Assembly (NCBI RefSeq): GCF_050916235.1
Contig: NZ_CP104854.1
Span: forward strand, 1,240,001 to 1,304,000
Direction of reading: 5' to 3'
Length of the DNA stretch: 64,000 bases
Source: Maridesulfovibrio sp050916235
GTDB taxonomy: Bacteria; Desulfobacterota; Desulfovibrionia; Desulfovibrionales; Desulfovibrionaceae
The notes beneath the pieces are model-generated. The model was not told the DNA's origin, did no database searches, and worked only from the letters and a program-made list of their open reading frames with translations. A program made the translations under genes and the position numbers. Within the stretch, counting starts at the first letter, position 1; each line of letters opens with the position of its first letter. Of the stretch, positions 9,342-18,043 are shown one piece after another.

Positions 9342-9770
9342 ATGAAATTCGCTTACAGGATAGTTTTCGCTCTACTGTTCATACTCGTGCTGACATCAGC
9401 GGCGACAGCCGCAAGTACAACTCCTGCAGCCACAACTGAGGAGCAGGCTGAATTCAGGGCATTTGCCGCAGAATGGGTATCCAAGCTCAACAGAAGCCAC
9501 ATCAAGGGTTTCCACAATATGGAAATTCAGCTTCTGCCCGATGGCAGCTACCTTGCACGCTATCATCACATTGATCCTGCCACTATTTCCTGCCGGGTGA
9601 AAAAGACCAGCTCCAGCAAGAAAGGATCGGTCGGACTGCTCAAATACATCGAAACAATTTACGAAAGCACCGGGCTTACTCCTCAGAAAGCTCGCAACAA
9701 CCCTTTCAAGCCTGTTAAAAGTATCAGAATAACCGAAATTTTCAGCAATACAGGTAAGGGCTGGCGCTAA
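9342..9770 (+). CDS. Small exported protein of unknown function
   Basis: 142-residue protein with a cleavable signal peptide (MKFAYRIVFALLFILVLTSAATAA-S), hence probably periplasmic. The mature part has one cysteine and ends in a basic segment (NPFKPVKSIRITEIF...GKGWR). I do not recognise the family. The ATG at 9342 has TGGAGAAA upstream; a GTG at 9294 in the same frame falls inside the preceding terminator hairpin and is unlikely. A 24-bp hairpin follows the gene. Confidence 0.7.
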   Translation: MKFAYRIVFALLFILVLTSAATAASTTPAATTEEQAEFRAFAAEWVSKLNRSHIKGFHNMEIQLLPDGSYLARYHHIDPATISCRVKKTSSSKKGSVGLLKYIETIYESTGLTPQKARNNPFKPVKSIRITEIFSNTGKGWR

Positions 9771-9792
9771 ACAGCAGTCTCCTGCACTCGCC

Positions 9793-9844
9793 AAAGAAGA
9801 GGGGAAAACCATCTGATGTTTCAGGTGGTTTTCCCCTCTTCTTT
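9793..9844. terminator. Long hairpin, probably bidirectional terminator
   Basis: Arms 9793-9816 and 9821-9844 pair over 24 bp with one wobble (core aagaaggggaaaacca-like, loop tgtt). The purine-rich arm reads as a T-rich tail on either strand. It follows the small exported protein gene on the plus strand and lies beyond the chemoreceptor terminator on the minus strand. The rest of 9771-10086 shows no gene. Confidence 0.75.
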
Positions 9845-10031
9845 GATTCTCGTCACAGCAGCATTCTGCATCAAGAATACAGTCAGCGACAACCCTATAC
9901 CGAACGACCCCGGAATTATCTTCAACAAAACATCAGACATCCCTCAGCTCCCGAGACCTGCCTGCAAATCCATTTTCCTCCAACAATAGAATCCCATTTC
10001 ATACCTGCTTTCCATTCCTGAGCCATAAAAC

Positions 10032-10061
10032 AAAAACGCCCTGCCGGAAACCGACAGGGCG
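10032..10061 (-). terminator. Intrinsic terminator of the cytochrome-chemoreceptor unit
   Basis: On the minus strand, cgccctg / cagggcg pair (inner CGG/CCG after one mismatch, AAA loop) and are followed by TTTTTG TTTT. It lies 25 bp after the chemoreceptor stop codon. Confidence 0.85.
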
Positions 10062-10086
10062 CTGTGATTAATGGTGCGAATAAAAC

Positions 10087-12090
10087 CTACTTGAAGCGCT
10101 CCACAAGATGACTGAGCTTCTTGGCCATATCAGCAACTTCCTGAATACCTGCGTTGGCGTTCTGGATACCATCGGACAGAGCCATGGACAGGTTGTTGAT
10201 CTCGGTGACGCTATTGTTGATCTCGTCACTGGTAGCGGACTGCTGGGTAGCTGCAGTGGCAATGGTGCGGACCATGTCGGCGATTTTCACGGACTCGGTT
10301 ACGATCTCGTCCAGAACACCACCGGCACCTTCAGCCATCTGAACGGTTTTTTCGACGCGTCCGCGCACCCCGCTCATTTCCTTTACAACCTCGCTGGTAC
10401 CCTGCTGAATAAGATTAATGGCACTTTCAACTTCGTTGGTGGCACTCATGGTCTTTTCAGCAAGCTTGCGGACTTCGTCGGCAACAACTGCAAACCCGCG
10501 TCCTGCTTCACCGGCCCTTGCTGCCTCAATAGCGGCGTTCAGGGCCAGAAGGTTGGTCTGGTCGGCAATGTCATTGATGACGGACATTACCTGGCCGATA
10601 TTTTCAGCCCTGACAGAGAGGTCAGCCAGCATATTGGAGAGCTTCTCTGTTGTTTCTGTGACCTTATGGATTTCACTCACCGTGTTGGAGACAACTCCAC
10701 CGCCGTCACGGGCAACGGAATTGGCGCGTTCAGACGCCTCTGCAGTCTCCCCGGTATTCTGGGCGACCTCAAGGACCGTCGCATTCATTTCTTCCATGGC
10801 TGTGGCCACCTGTCCGGTCTGCATGGCGGTGGTATCGACACCGGCAGTCAGCTCGTTCATCTGGTGGGACAGCTCTTCAGTATACTTCAGCAGGTTACGT
10901 GAAACCTCGGTAACCTCGTTGGCGACATCGAGAAGAGCGGCCTGCTGCTGTTCAATATGTTTGCGGCTGGCTTCTTCCTCGGTAAGGTCGACCATAACGG
11001 CAATGGCTCCGACTGTTTCCTGTTCCGCGTTAAGCAGGGGGCAGACCTGGTAACGCAGAGGGAATTCCACGCCGTCACCACGCTTGTAGCGCAGTAGACC
11101 TTCAGGGCAATCACCGGAACTGATAGCCTTGGCAGTAAGAGGAGCTCCATCTTTCATAAAGTAGTTGCCAACGGCAGCTCCGAGAATCTTGTCTTCGGGC
11201 TTATTCAGAATACTCTGCATAGGCGCGTTGACGAAATCAATCTTCTGATCCTTATCTGTTACGAACATCGGCACGGTAATGCCGCTCAGTACACCGCGGT
11301 TGTAAACCAGCTGGTCCTTGATCTGGCGGGACATCTCCCCGAGATGCTCACCGAGCGAACCGAGCTCGTCAACACTGTCAACTTCGAAGCAGGCATCAAG
11401 GTTGCCTTCAATGAATTCATCGGTAGCATTGGATATTTTCATGATACGGTTCACAATTGAACGGCGCATGAAGAACAGCAGTGCGGCAAGCAGGGAAAGC
11501 ATTCCGCCGAGGGAAAGGGCTGCGGCCTTGAATTGAGATTCATGCAGTGCAGCAAACTGCGGAGAGACATCCTGAACCATCATAAGCGATCCGAGGATGG
11601 GCTGCCGTCTGCCGTGGCAGTGATAACAACGTTTTTCGTTCTTGATTGTTTCAACTTCTACAAAGACCTCTCTGCCATTGAGAGTCGTCAGCTTGCCCTC
11701 TTTAATAGGCTTCTTGAGGCTCTCTGCGAAAAGAGACATTACTTCAGGATTGTCGAACTTGGCATCAAGATCAGAGCGAATGTCTTTGGTACTGGTGGCG
11801 TAGGTGATGTTGCCTTTGTAGTTGGTCAGATAAATTTCTACGTCACTGTAATTTTCGGCAATTGTATCAAATTTCTCAGTTGTGGCCGCGTTATCCCCTT
11901 TGGCCATGGGCTCGCGAATGGCAAGCTGAAGCATGTCCGCATATCTATGGGCAGTTTTTCCAATTTCTTCCATCATTGATGTTTTCTGCCAGAAGGAGTT
12001 GGCTAGAAACAGAAGGAGAAAAACAGTAGCGGTAAGGAGTGTGGTCAGCACCATGACCTTGTTGCCGAGGGAGTTTCTGATAAAATTCAT
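10087..12090 (-). CDS. Methyl-accepting chemotaxis protein with periplasmic c-heme motif (DcrA-like)
   Basis: Membrane chemoreceptor that signals to CheA/CheW. Order of parts in 667 residues: transmembrane segment about 12-31; periplasmic sensor about 32-188 containing CYHCH (Cys155, Cys158, His159), a covalent c-type heme site; second transmembrane segment about 189-208; HAMP about 209-262; a PAS-like domain about 265-375 (SGITVPMFVTDKDQKIDFVN); then a long MCP signalling domain with the hairpin-tip motif DQTNLLALNAAIEAARAGE. Desulfovibrio DcrA is a known chemoreceptor with a heme in this position, used for oxygen/redox taxis, so a similar role is inferred. It starts 10 bp after the tetraheme cytochrome gene, which strongly suggests cotranscription. 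Confidence 0.93.
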   Translation of the reverse strand: MNFIRNSLGNKVMVLTTLLTATVFLLLFLANSFWQKTSMMEEIGKTAHRYADMLQLAIREPMAKGDNAATTEKFDTIAENYSDVEIYLTNYKGNITYATSTKDIRSDLDAKFDNPEVMSLFAESLKKPIKEGKLTTLNGREVFVEVETIKNEKRCYHCHGRRQPILGSLMMVQDVSPQFAALHESQFKAAALSLGGMLSLLAALLFFMRRSIVNRIMKISNATDEFIEGNLDACFEVDSVDELGSLGEHLGEMSRQIKDQLVYNRGVLSGITVPMFVTDKDQKIDFVNAPMQSILNKPEDKILGAAVGNYFMKDGAPLTAKAISSGDCPEGLLRYKRGDGVEFPLRYQVCPLLNAEQETVGAIAVMVDLTEEEASRKHIEQQQAALLDVANEVTEVSRNLLKYTEELSHQMNELTAGVDTTAMQTGQVATAMEEMNATVLEVAQNTGETAEASERANSVARDGGGVVSNTVSEIHKVTETTEKLSNMLADLSVRAENIGQVMSVINDIADQTNLLALNAAIEAARAGEAGRGFAVVADEVRKLAEKTMSATNEVESAINLIQQGTSEVVKEMSGVRGRVEKTVQMAEGAGGVLDEIVTESVKIADMVRTIATAATQQSATSDEINNSVTEINNLSMALSDGIQNANAGIQEVADMAKKLSHLVERFK

Positions 12091-12100
12091 ACGGCCCCCT

Positions 12101-12580
12101 CTAGTGCGCTCCGCCGAAGATCAGCGGCTTGAAGTTGAAGTTTTCCACTCTTTCGGCATTATGACAGGATTCACATTCTTCAACGGTCATCTTGCGCTTG
12201 ATCAGCTCTGGATCACCGTCTGCGGCGTGAAGTGACCCAGGACCGTGACACACTTCGCAACCGGCGTCAGCCAGGTGCGGAGTTTCCTGAAAAGAGACGA
12301 AACCTCCTGGCTTGCCATAACCTGTGGCATGGCAGGCAAAACACTCATTAAGTTCCTCCGGATCAAGGTCCGAAGCCATAATCTTCACACTCTTGCTGGA
12401 ATGTGCTTTCTTGGAAAATCTAGTATAATTGCTGTATTCCTGCTCATGACACTCCTTGCAGGCCTCAGAACCGACATACGTTGCGGAATCCGTAATCCCG
12501 TAATCAACCACAATGCAGCTCACAGCGAAACACACCAACAGAAGCACCCCGATCCGTAATGTATCCCATCTTCCTCGCAT
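12101..12580 (-). CDS. Tetraheme c-type cytochrome (cytochrome c554-like)
   Basis: 159-residue exported electron carrier. Four CXXCH heme-binding motifs are present: CKECH (41-45), CFACH (80-84), CEVCH (108-112) and CESCH (136-140), spaced as in cytochrome c554/NapC-type multiheme families, with extra histidines (KKAH, SLHA) as candidate distal ligands. The N-terminus (RIGVLLLVCFAVSC) is hydrophobic and may be a signal peptide, a membrane anchor or a weak lipobox at Cys22. It is the first gene of a unit with the heme-motif chemoreceptor. A palindrome at 12592-12609 lies just upstream of its ATG. Confidence 0.88.
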   Translation of the reverse strand: MRGRWDTLRIGVLLLVCFAVSCIVVDYGITDSATYVGSEACKECHEQEYSNYTRFSKKAHSSKSVKIMASDLDPEELNECFACHATGYGKPGGFVSFQETPHLADAGCEVCHGPGSLHAADGDPELIKRKMTVEECESCHNAERVENFNFKPLIFGGAH

Positions 12581-12591
12581 AAGATAACCCC

Positions 12592-12609
12592 GTTGCTAAA
12601 TTTAACAAC
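12592..12609. promoter_or_regulatory. Palindromic operator candidate upstream of the cytochrome gene
   Basis: GTTGCTAAATTTAACAAC is an 18-bp inverted repeat with a single mismatched pair, 11 bp upstream of the cytochrome ATG. The half-site GTTG(T/C)TAAA resembles redox-responsive Rex-type operators (TTGTTAA-like). No regulator assignment is possible from this window. Confidence 0.45.
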
Positions 12610-13166
12610 ACATTCAGAAAGACCACGCTGCGGCGATTTCAACGTTGGAAACGCTGAACCCGGCTCACCGCAAGCGAAGCAATTCTGATTCCCCATACCG
12701 TACTAGGGTTACGCCCTTTTAAAATATATGTGAAGTAAAATTATTAACTTATAGAACACTATTTCATACTACCACAACCAGGCATGTTAGCTCCAACATC
12801 ATTGTCATCATTCACTGAGCAGGAACAAAATATAATAACGCTGTTCATTATTAAGCTGATACAAATGTTGCAGAACAGAGGTCCGACTTTCCACAGCGTC
12901 ATGCAAAACAGCAGACAGATTCGAAAATGAACACCCCGGAATGAGCGATCACGCCAACATTGCGCAAAACAGGCTGTTTTCAAAAAAGAGATTATAACCG
13001 CCCGCATATGCAGACAAATTTATAGCTAATATTACTTGCAGGAGAGCTGCATCTTCTGGCAGTATACGGCATCTTAAGAATCCATCCTCTGTAATAATCT
13101 TTAAGCCAATCTAGACACGAAAGCCTGCTCCACCGGGCTTTAAAGCGGAAAGGCGGCTACTCATTT
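12610..13166. other. Intergenic region between cytochrome and hdr operons
   Basis: About 560 bp of AT-rich DNA without a gene I can support. It should contain the promoters of both divergent units. A small hairpin (AAAGCC 13120-13125 / GGCTTT 13136-13141) lies just upstream of hdrC and could affect its translation. Confidence 0.4.
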
Positions 13167-13727
13167 ATGGGAATAGTAAACATTACGAAGTCTTATGACG
13201 CCAAGTTTGTAAGACAGGTCGAAGAAGAAAGCGGGCAGAATCTTGAGCTGTGCTACCAGTGCGGCAACTGTACCGCCGGATGTCCGTACACTTTTGCGTA
13301 TGACATCCCGGTCAGCAGGATAATGCGTCTTGTTCAGGCCGGCCAGAAAGAGACCGTGCTCAAATGCAAATCTCTCTGGCTCTGCGCCACCTGTGAATCC
13401 TGTACCACCAGATGCCCGAACAACATTGACGTGGCTCACGTCATGGATGTTCTGCGCCATATGGCGCGCCGAGAGGGTTACGCTCCCGTACCCACGGTAA
13501 AGACCTTCTGGGACAGCTTCCTCGACTCAGTCGAAAACAATGGCCGAGTATTTGAAGTAGGCCTACTTGCGGCCTACGTTGCCAAGACAGGAAGATTCTG
13601 GACCGATCTTGATCTCGGACCGAAGGTGCTGCCCAAGGGCAAGATGCACTTCAAACCCCACCAGATTCAGGGCAAAGAAGAAATTGCCAAAATCTTCAAA
13701 CGGTTCAAAGAGGAGTCCGGGAAATGA
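13167..13727 (+). CDS. hdrC: Heterodisulfide reductase-like subunit HdrC
   Basis: Small iron-sulfur subunit that passes electrons between HdrA and HdrB. The 186 residues contain two classic [4Fe-4S] motifs: Cys29, 32, 35, 39 (CYQCGNCTAGCP) and Cys73, 76, 79, 83 (CATCESCTTRCP). It is the first of seven tightly packed genes (hdrCBA-floxDCBA) matching the FlxABCD-HdrABC complex known from Desulfovibrio and other anaerobes. That complex is understood to oxidise NADH and bifurcate electrons to ferredoxin and a disulfide acceptor, probably DsrC. Its TGA overlaps the hdrB ATG by four bases. Confidence 0.95.
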   Translation: MGIVNITKSYDAKFVRQVEEESGQNLELCYQCGNCTAGCPYTFAYDIPVSRIMRLVQAGQKETVLKCKSLWLCATCESCTTRCPNNIDVAHVMDVLRHMARREGYAPVPTVKTFWDSFLDSVENNGRVFEVGLLAAYVAKTGRFWTDLDLGPKVLPKGKMHFKPHQIQGKEEIAKIFKRFKEESGK

Positions 13728-14614
13728 GTGATTCCTTGAAAATTGCATACTATCCCGGATGTTCCGGAACGGGAACATCCATGGAATATGATATGTCCAC
13801 CCGCGCCGTCTGCGCCGAGCTGGGCATTACCCTGACCGATATCCCGGACTGGAACTGTTGCGGCTCCACCCCGGCTCACACTGTGGACCACACCCTGTCC
13901 AGCGCCCTGTCAGCCCGCAACCTGCAGCTGGTGGAAGCAATGAATATGAATGTTGCGGCCACTCCCTGCCCCAGTTGCCTGACCAACCTAAAGACCGCCG
14001 AGCATCGCATGCAGAAGGATGCCATGCGCGAAAAGGTCAACAAGCTGCTGGACAAGCCCTACAACGGCGGTGTGACCACCAAGTCCGTTCTGCAGGTCAT
14101 GGTTGAAGATCTGGGCATTGACGCCATCAAGGGCAAGACCGTCAAACCGCTCAAGGGACTGAAAGTGGCCGCATATTACGGCTGCATCATGAACCGTCCC
14201 CCGGAAGTGATGAACTTTGACGATCCCGAACATCCCATGGCCATGGACAACATCATGGCTGCCATGGGTGCCACCGTGCTGCCCTTCCCCCTCAAGGTGG
14301 AATGCTGCGGCGCGTCTTTCGGCATTCCGCGCAAGGATGTGGTCATGAGGCTCTCCGGCAAGCTGCTCGACGCAGCCGACGGCCTCGGTGTCGACGCGCT
14401 GGTCACCGCATGCCCCCTTTGCCAGATGAACCTCGACCTGCGTCAGAGCCAGATCAACTCCGCCACCGGGGCACGCCACAAGCTGCCCATCTTCTACTAC
14501 ACCCAGCTCATGGGCCTGGCCCTCGGACTGGATGAGAAGACCCTCGGTATGGACAAGCTCTGCGTGAGCCCCCGCAACGCAATCAATGCCATAGGCAAAG
14601 AAGAGAAAAAATAG
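13724..14614 (+). CDS. hdrB: Heterodisulfide reductase-like catalytic subunit HdrB
   Basis: Carries the disulfide-reducing site in this family. Two CCG domains are visible in 296 residues: first with Cys13 (YPGC), Cys45-Cys46 (WNCCGS), Cys82 and Cys85 (CPSC); second with Cys154 (YYGC), Cys194-Cys195 (VECCGASFG), Cys230 and Cys233 (CPLC). In methanogen HdrB these bind noncubane [4Fe-4S] clusters, and all the ligand positions are intact here. In sulfate reducers the substrate is thought to be the DsrC trisulfide/disulfide rather than CoM-S-S-CoB. The start overlaps the hdrC stop, showing translational coupling. Confidence 0.95.
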   Translation: MSDSLKIAYYPGCSGTGTSMEYDMSTRAVCAELGITLTDIPDWNCCGSTPAHTVDHTLSSALSARNLQLVEAMNMNVAATPCPSCLTNLKTAEHRMQKDAMREKVNKLLDKPYNGGVTTKSVLQVMVEDLGIDAIKGKTVKPLKGLKVAAYYGCIMNRPPEVMNFDDPEHPMAMDNIMAAMGATVLPFPLKVECCGASFGIPRKDVVMRLSGKLLDAADGLGVDALVTACPLCQMNLDLRQSQINSATGARHKLPIFYYTQLMGLALGLDEKTLGMDKLCVSPRNAINAIGKEEKK

Positions 14615-14642
14615 CGGAAACCCTGCTAAGGAGAAGACTTAA

Positions 14643-16601
14643 ATGAAAATAGGAGTCTTTGTCTGCCATTGCGGGACAAACATCGAAGGTACCGTGGACA
14701 CCGCTTCAGTAGCGGCTGCCGCACGGGAATTCCCCGGTGTTGTTTTCGCAACAGATACGATGTACGCCTGCTCCGAACCCGGACAGGATGAGATAATTGA
14801 AGCGATCAAGGAACATAAACTCGACGGCGTGGTTGTTGCGTCCTGTACTCCCAGAATGCACGAACCCACTTTCCGCAGAACACTGGAAAGAGCCGGCCTG
14901 AACCGCTACCTGTTTGAGATGGCCAACATCCGCGAACACGTTTCCTGGATCGGCAAGGACCGTGAGGCCAACACCAACAAGGCCGTAGACCTCGTACGCA
15001 TGGCCGCAGCCAAGCTTGCCATGAACAAACCCCTCTATTCCAAGTCGTTCGACATGAACAAGAGGGTAATGATCGTGGGCGGCGGTGTAGCCGGTATCCA
15101 GGCGGCACTGGACTGTGCCGACGGCGGCCTTCAGGTAATCCTGGTCGAAAAGACCTCCTCCATCGGCGGCAAGATGGCCAAGCTGGACAAGACTTTCCCC
15201 ACCGTGGACTGTTCCAGCTGTATCCTCGGCCCCCGCATGGTTGACGTTGCCCAGCATCCCAACATCACCCTCTACGCCTGTTCCGAAGTGGAAGAGGTAA
15301 ACGGTTACGTGGGCAACTTCTCCGTTAAAATCAAACGCAAAGCCACTTACGTAGACTGGACCAAATGCACCGGCTGCGGCATCTGTATGGAAAAATGCCC
15401 CAGCAAGAAGACAGACGATCCCTTCAACGAGGAACTGGCCAAAACTACCGCAATCAATATTCCCTTTCCGCAGGCAATCCCCAAGAAAGCGGTTATTGAT
15501 CCCGAATTCTGCATGAAGATCAAACGGGATAAATGCGGCGTATGTGCCAAGGTCTGTCCTTCCGAGGCAATCGTCTACGATCAGGTTGACGAAATCGTTG
15601 TAGAGGACGTGGGTGCTGTTGTTGCAGCCACCGGTTTCGACCTCTTCGACTGGACCGTTTACGGCGAATACGGCGGCGGCAGATACCCCGACGTAATCAC
15701 CTCCCTGCAGTATGAACGCATGCTCTCCGCTTCCGGCCCCACCGGTGGACACATCAAGCGTCCTTCCGACGGCAAGGAACCCAAGAACGTTGTATTCATC
15801 CAGTGCGTAGGTTCCCGTGACAAATCCGTGGGCCGTCCCTACTGCTCCGGTTTCTGCTGCATGTACACAGCCAAACAGGCCATCCTGACCAAGGACCACT
15901 GCCCCGAGTCCCAGTCCTATGTATTTTACATGGACATCCGTTCTCCGGGTAAGATGTTCGACGAATTCACCCGCAGGGCCATGGAAGAATACGGCGCACG
16001 GTACATCCGCGGCCGCGTGTCCATGATCTACCCGCAGGGCGACAAGCTCGTCGTACGCGGTGCAGATACTCTCATGGGTGATCAGGTTGAAGTGGATGCC
16101 GATCTCGTCGTCCTCGCCGTCGGTGCCGAAGCAGCACACGGTGCGACCGACCTGGCCAAGAAACTGCGCATATCCTACGATGCCTACGGTTTCTTCATGG
16201 AAGGCCATCCGAAGCTCAAACCTGTCGAGACCAACACCGCCGGTGTATTCCTGGCCGGTTCCTGTCAGGGCCCCAAGGACATCCCGTCCTCCGTTGCCCA
16301 GGGCAGTGCTGCCGCAGCCAAGGTTCTGGCCATGTTCTCCAAGGATCAGCTTGAAAGTGACCCCGCGGTTTCCGTGGTTGATATCAAACGCTGCATCGGC
16401 TGCGGCAAGTGCATCAGCACCTGTCCCTTCGGAGCTATCAAAGAGGTAGACTTCCGCGGTATGCCCAAGGCAGAGGTTATTGAAACAGTATGTCAGGGCT
16501 GCGGCATCTGCACATCCACCTGTCCGCAGGGTGCGATCCAGCTCCAGCACTTTACTGACAACCAGATTCTTGCGGAGGTAAATGCAGTATGCCGGTTCTA
16601 G
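14643..16601 (+). CDS. hdrA: Heterodisulfide reductase-like flavoprotein HdrA
   Basis: FAD- and iron-sulfur-containing core subunit, the proposed electron-bifurcation site. In 652 residues: an N-terminal domain with CHCGTNIEG (Cys8, Cys10); the FAD Rossmann motif VGGGVAGIQAAL about 145-156; VDCSSCILGPRM (Cys190, Cys193); an inserted ferredoxin region (CTGCGICMEKCP about 242-252, CGVCAKVCP further on); a second flavin-fold segment; and a C-terminal pair of [4Fe-4S] motifs (CIGCGKCISTCP, CQGCGICTSTCP). Good ribosome-binding site (AAGGAG). The 3' end overlaps floxD by 13 bases. Confidence 0.95.
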   Translation: MKIGVFVCHCGTNIEGTVDTASVAAAAREFPGVVFATDTMYACSEPGQDEIIEAIKEHKLDGVVVASCTPRMHEPTFRRTLERAGLNRYLFEMANIREHVSWIGKDREANTNKAVDLVRMAAAKLAMNKPLYSKSFDMNKRVMIVGGGVAGIQAALDCADGGLQVILVEKTSSIGGKMAKLDKTFPTVDCSSCILGPRMVDVAQHPNITLYACSEVEEVNGYVGNFSVKIKRKATYVDWTKCTGCGICMEKCPSKKTDDPFNEELAKTTAINIPFPQAIPKKAVIDPEFCMKIKRDKCGVCAKVCPSEAIVYDQVDEIVVEDVGAVVAATGFDLFDWTVYGEYGGGRYPDVITSLQYERMLSASGPTGGHIKRPSDGKEPKNVVFIQCVGSRDKSVGRPYCSGFCCMYTAKQAILTKDHCPESQSYVFYMDIRSPGKMFDEFTRRAMEEYGARYIRGRVSMIYPQGDKLVVRGADTLMGDQVEVDADLVVLAVGAEAAHGATDLAKKLRISYDAYGFFMEGHPKLKPVETNTAGVFLAGSCQGPKDIPSSVAQGSAAAAKVLAMFSKDQLESDPAVSVVDIKRCIGCGKCISTCPFGAIKEVDFRGMPKAEVIETVCQGCGICTSTCPQGAIQLQHFTDNQILAEVNAVCRF

Positions 16602-17053
16602 AAGGTAAAGAACTCAGAATCGTCGGTTTTCTCTGCAACTGGTGCTCCTACGGCGGTGCAGACACTGCCGGTGTAGGACGCTTCAATCAGCCGACCGACC
16701 TGAGAATTATTAAAGTCCCCTGTTCTGGACGTATAGATCCCCTGTTCATTGTGAAGACACTCATGTCCGGTGCGGACGGAGTTCTGGTATCAGGCTGCCA
16801 TCCCAACGACTGCCACTACGCCGAGGGCAACTTCTATGCCCGTCGCCGTCTGGAAATGCTCAAGCGGTTCGTTCCCATGCTGGGAATCCATCCGGACCGC
16901 TTCGACTACACCTGGGTTTCCGCTTCGGAAGGCCAGCGCTGGCAAGAAGTTGTGACCAAGTTCACCGACCAGGTCCACAAACTCGGCCCGGCCCGCAAGA
17001 TCGAGGGTCCCGAAGCCGAGGAGACACTCAAATTGCTGGAAGCATCCCTCTAA
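16589..17053 (+). CDS. floxD: FloxD / MvhD-like [2Fe-2S] subunit
   Basis: Homologue of the delta subunit of methyl-viologen-reducing hydrogenase (MvhD), the [2Fe-2S] protein that delivers electrons to HdrA. Cysteines at 16, 19 (FLCNWCSYGG), 45 (KVPCSGRID), 70 and 75 (VSGCHPNDC) match the family pattern. The 154-residue length is normal. No hydrogenase genes accompany it; instead three NADH-oxidising flox genes follow, so electrons should come from NADH rather than H2. Confidence 0.92.
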   Translation: MPVLEGKELRIVGFLCNWCSYGGADTAGVGRFNQPTDLRIIKVPCSGRIDPLFIVKTLMSGADGVLVSGCHPNDCHYAEGNFYARRRLEMLKRFVPMLGIHPDRFDYTWVSASEGQRWQEVVTKFTDQVHKLGPARKIEGPEAEETLKLLEASL

Positions 17054-17083
17054 ACGGGGAAAGCTTCACCAAGGAGAAACAGG

Positions 17084-18043
17084 GTGAAAAATCTCGAAGA
17101 TCTCAAGAAACAAATCAGGGATGCCCTGCCTGAACTGGATGTGGTCATCGGCTGGTCGGACAGTTTCGACCCGTTGCATGCCACTCCCCATTTCATCCGC
17201 AGGGACGAAGATATAGATAAATTGAAAGTGGATGCTCTCTGCGTTCACAACCTTGCCACCTACCTGCCCTCACTCAAGGGCAAGAAGGTCGGTATCGTGG
17301 TCAAGGGCTGCGACAGCCGTTCCGTAGTGGAACTGCTGCAGGAAAACCTCATCAAACGCGAAGACGTGACCATCTTCGGTTTCGGCTGCAACGGCGTTGT
17401 GGACCAGACCAAGATCCGTCGGGCTGTGGGCGATGTAGGCATGGTTGAAGCGTGTGAGCTGAGCGGTTCCGAAATCAAACTCACCGTTTCCGGCGCGGAG
17501 CACAAACTGGCCCTTGGCGATGTACTTGCCGACAAATGCCAGACCTGCCGCTACCCCAATGCCGTGATCTCCAACAACTTCGCCGGAGATGAAGTCAAGG
17601 CCACCGCTTCCTTTGAAGACGGCTACAAGGATCTTGAAGCGTTCGAAGCCAAGTCCGAAGACGAAAAGTTCGCCTTCTGGCTCGGTGAAATGGACCGCTG
17701 CATCCGCTGTTACGCCTGCCGCAACGCCTGTCCCATGTGCGTCTGCCGCGACCACTGCGTAGCCCAGAGCCGCAGCCCCCACTGGCTGAGCCAGGAAGCA
17801 CACGTCCGCGACAAGTGGATGTTCCAGGTAATTCACGCATACCATCTGGCCGGTCGCTGCACAGAGTGCGGCGAATGCCAGCGGGCCTGCCCGGTTGATA
17901 TTCCCATTCTTCTCTTCAAGAAGAAGTTCAACAAGGAAATCAAGGCTGTCTTTGATTACGAGGCAGGTCTTGATCCTCAGGCAACTCCCCCGCTGCAGAC
18001 CTTCAAAATTGATGAACCTACTATCAAGGAGAAGGAGTGGTAA
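17084..18043 (+). CDS. floxC: FloxC iron-sulfur subunit
   Basis: 319-residue subunit of the flavin oxidoreductase module. The N-terminal half resembles FrhB-type F420-hydrogenase/dehydrogenase beta proteins (GIVVKGCDSRSVVELLQE, FGFGCNGVVD). The C-terminal part holds two [4Fe-4S] motifs: Cys206, 209, 212, 216 (CIRCYACRNACP) with extra cysteines MCVCRDHC, and Cys259, 262, 265, 269 (CTECGECQRACP). It starts with GTG at 17084, supported by AAGGAG. It ends one base into the floxB ATG (TAATG). Confidence 0.9.
   Translation: MKNLEDLKKQIRDALPELDVVIGWSDSFDPLHATPHFIRRDEDIDKLKVDALCVHNLATYLPSLKGKKVGIVVKGCDSRSVVELLQENLIKREDVTIFGFGCNGVVDQTKIRRAVGDVGMVEACELSGSEIKLTVSGAEHKLALGDVLADKCQTCRYPNAVISNNFAGDEVKATASFEDGYKDLEAFEAKSEDEKFAFWLGEMDRCIRCYACRNACPMCVCRDHCVAQSRSPHWLSQEAHVRDKWMFQVIHAYHLAGRCTECGECQRACPVDIPILLFKKKFNKEIKAVFDYEAGLDPQATPPLQTFKIDEPTIKEKEW

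Noticed and set aside
12759..13007. 82-residue minus-strand frame in the gap upstream of hdrC
   Set aside because: Random-looking composition rich in Cys and Ile, no start signal, and it lies where promoters are expected.
13056..13072. Sigma-54-like TGGCAG...GGCAT upstream of hdrC
   Set aside because: Spacing between the GG and GC elements is 9 instead of 10, so it does not fit the promoter.
14706..16550. Very long open frame antisense to hdrA
   Set aside because: It is a by-product of GC-rich codon usage on the opposite strand; composition is dominated by Gly, Val, Ala and His, and hdrA itself is unmistakable.
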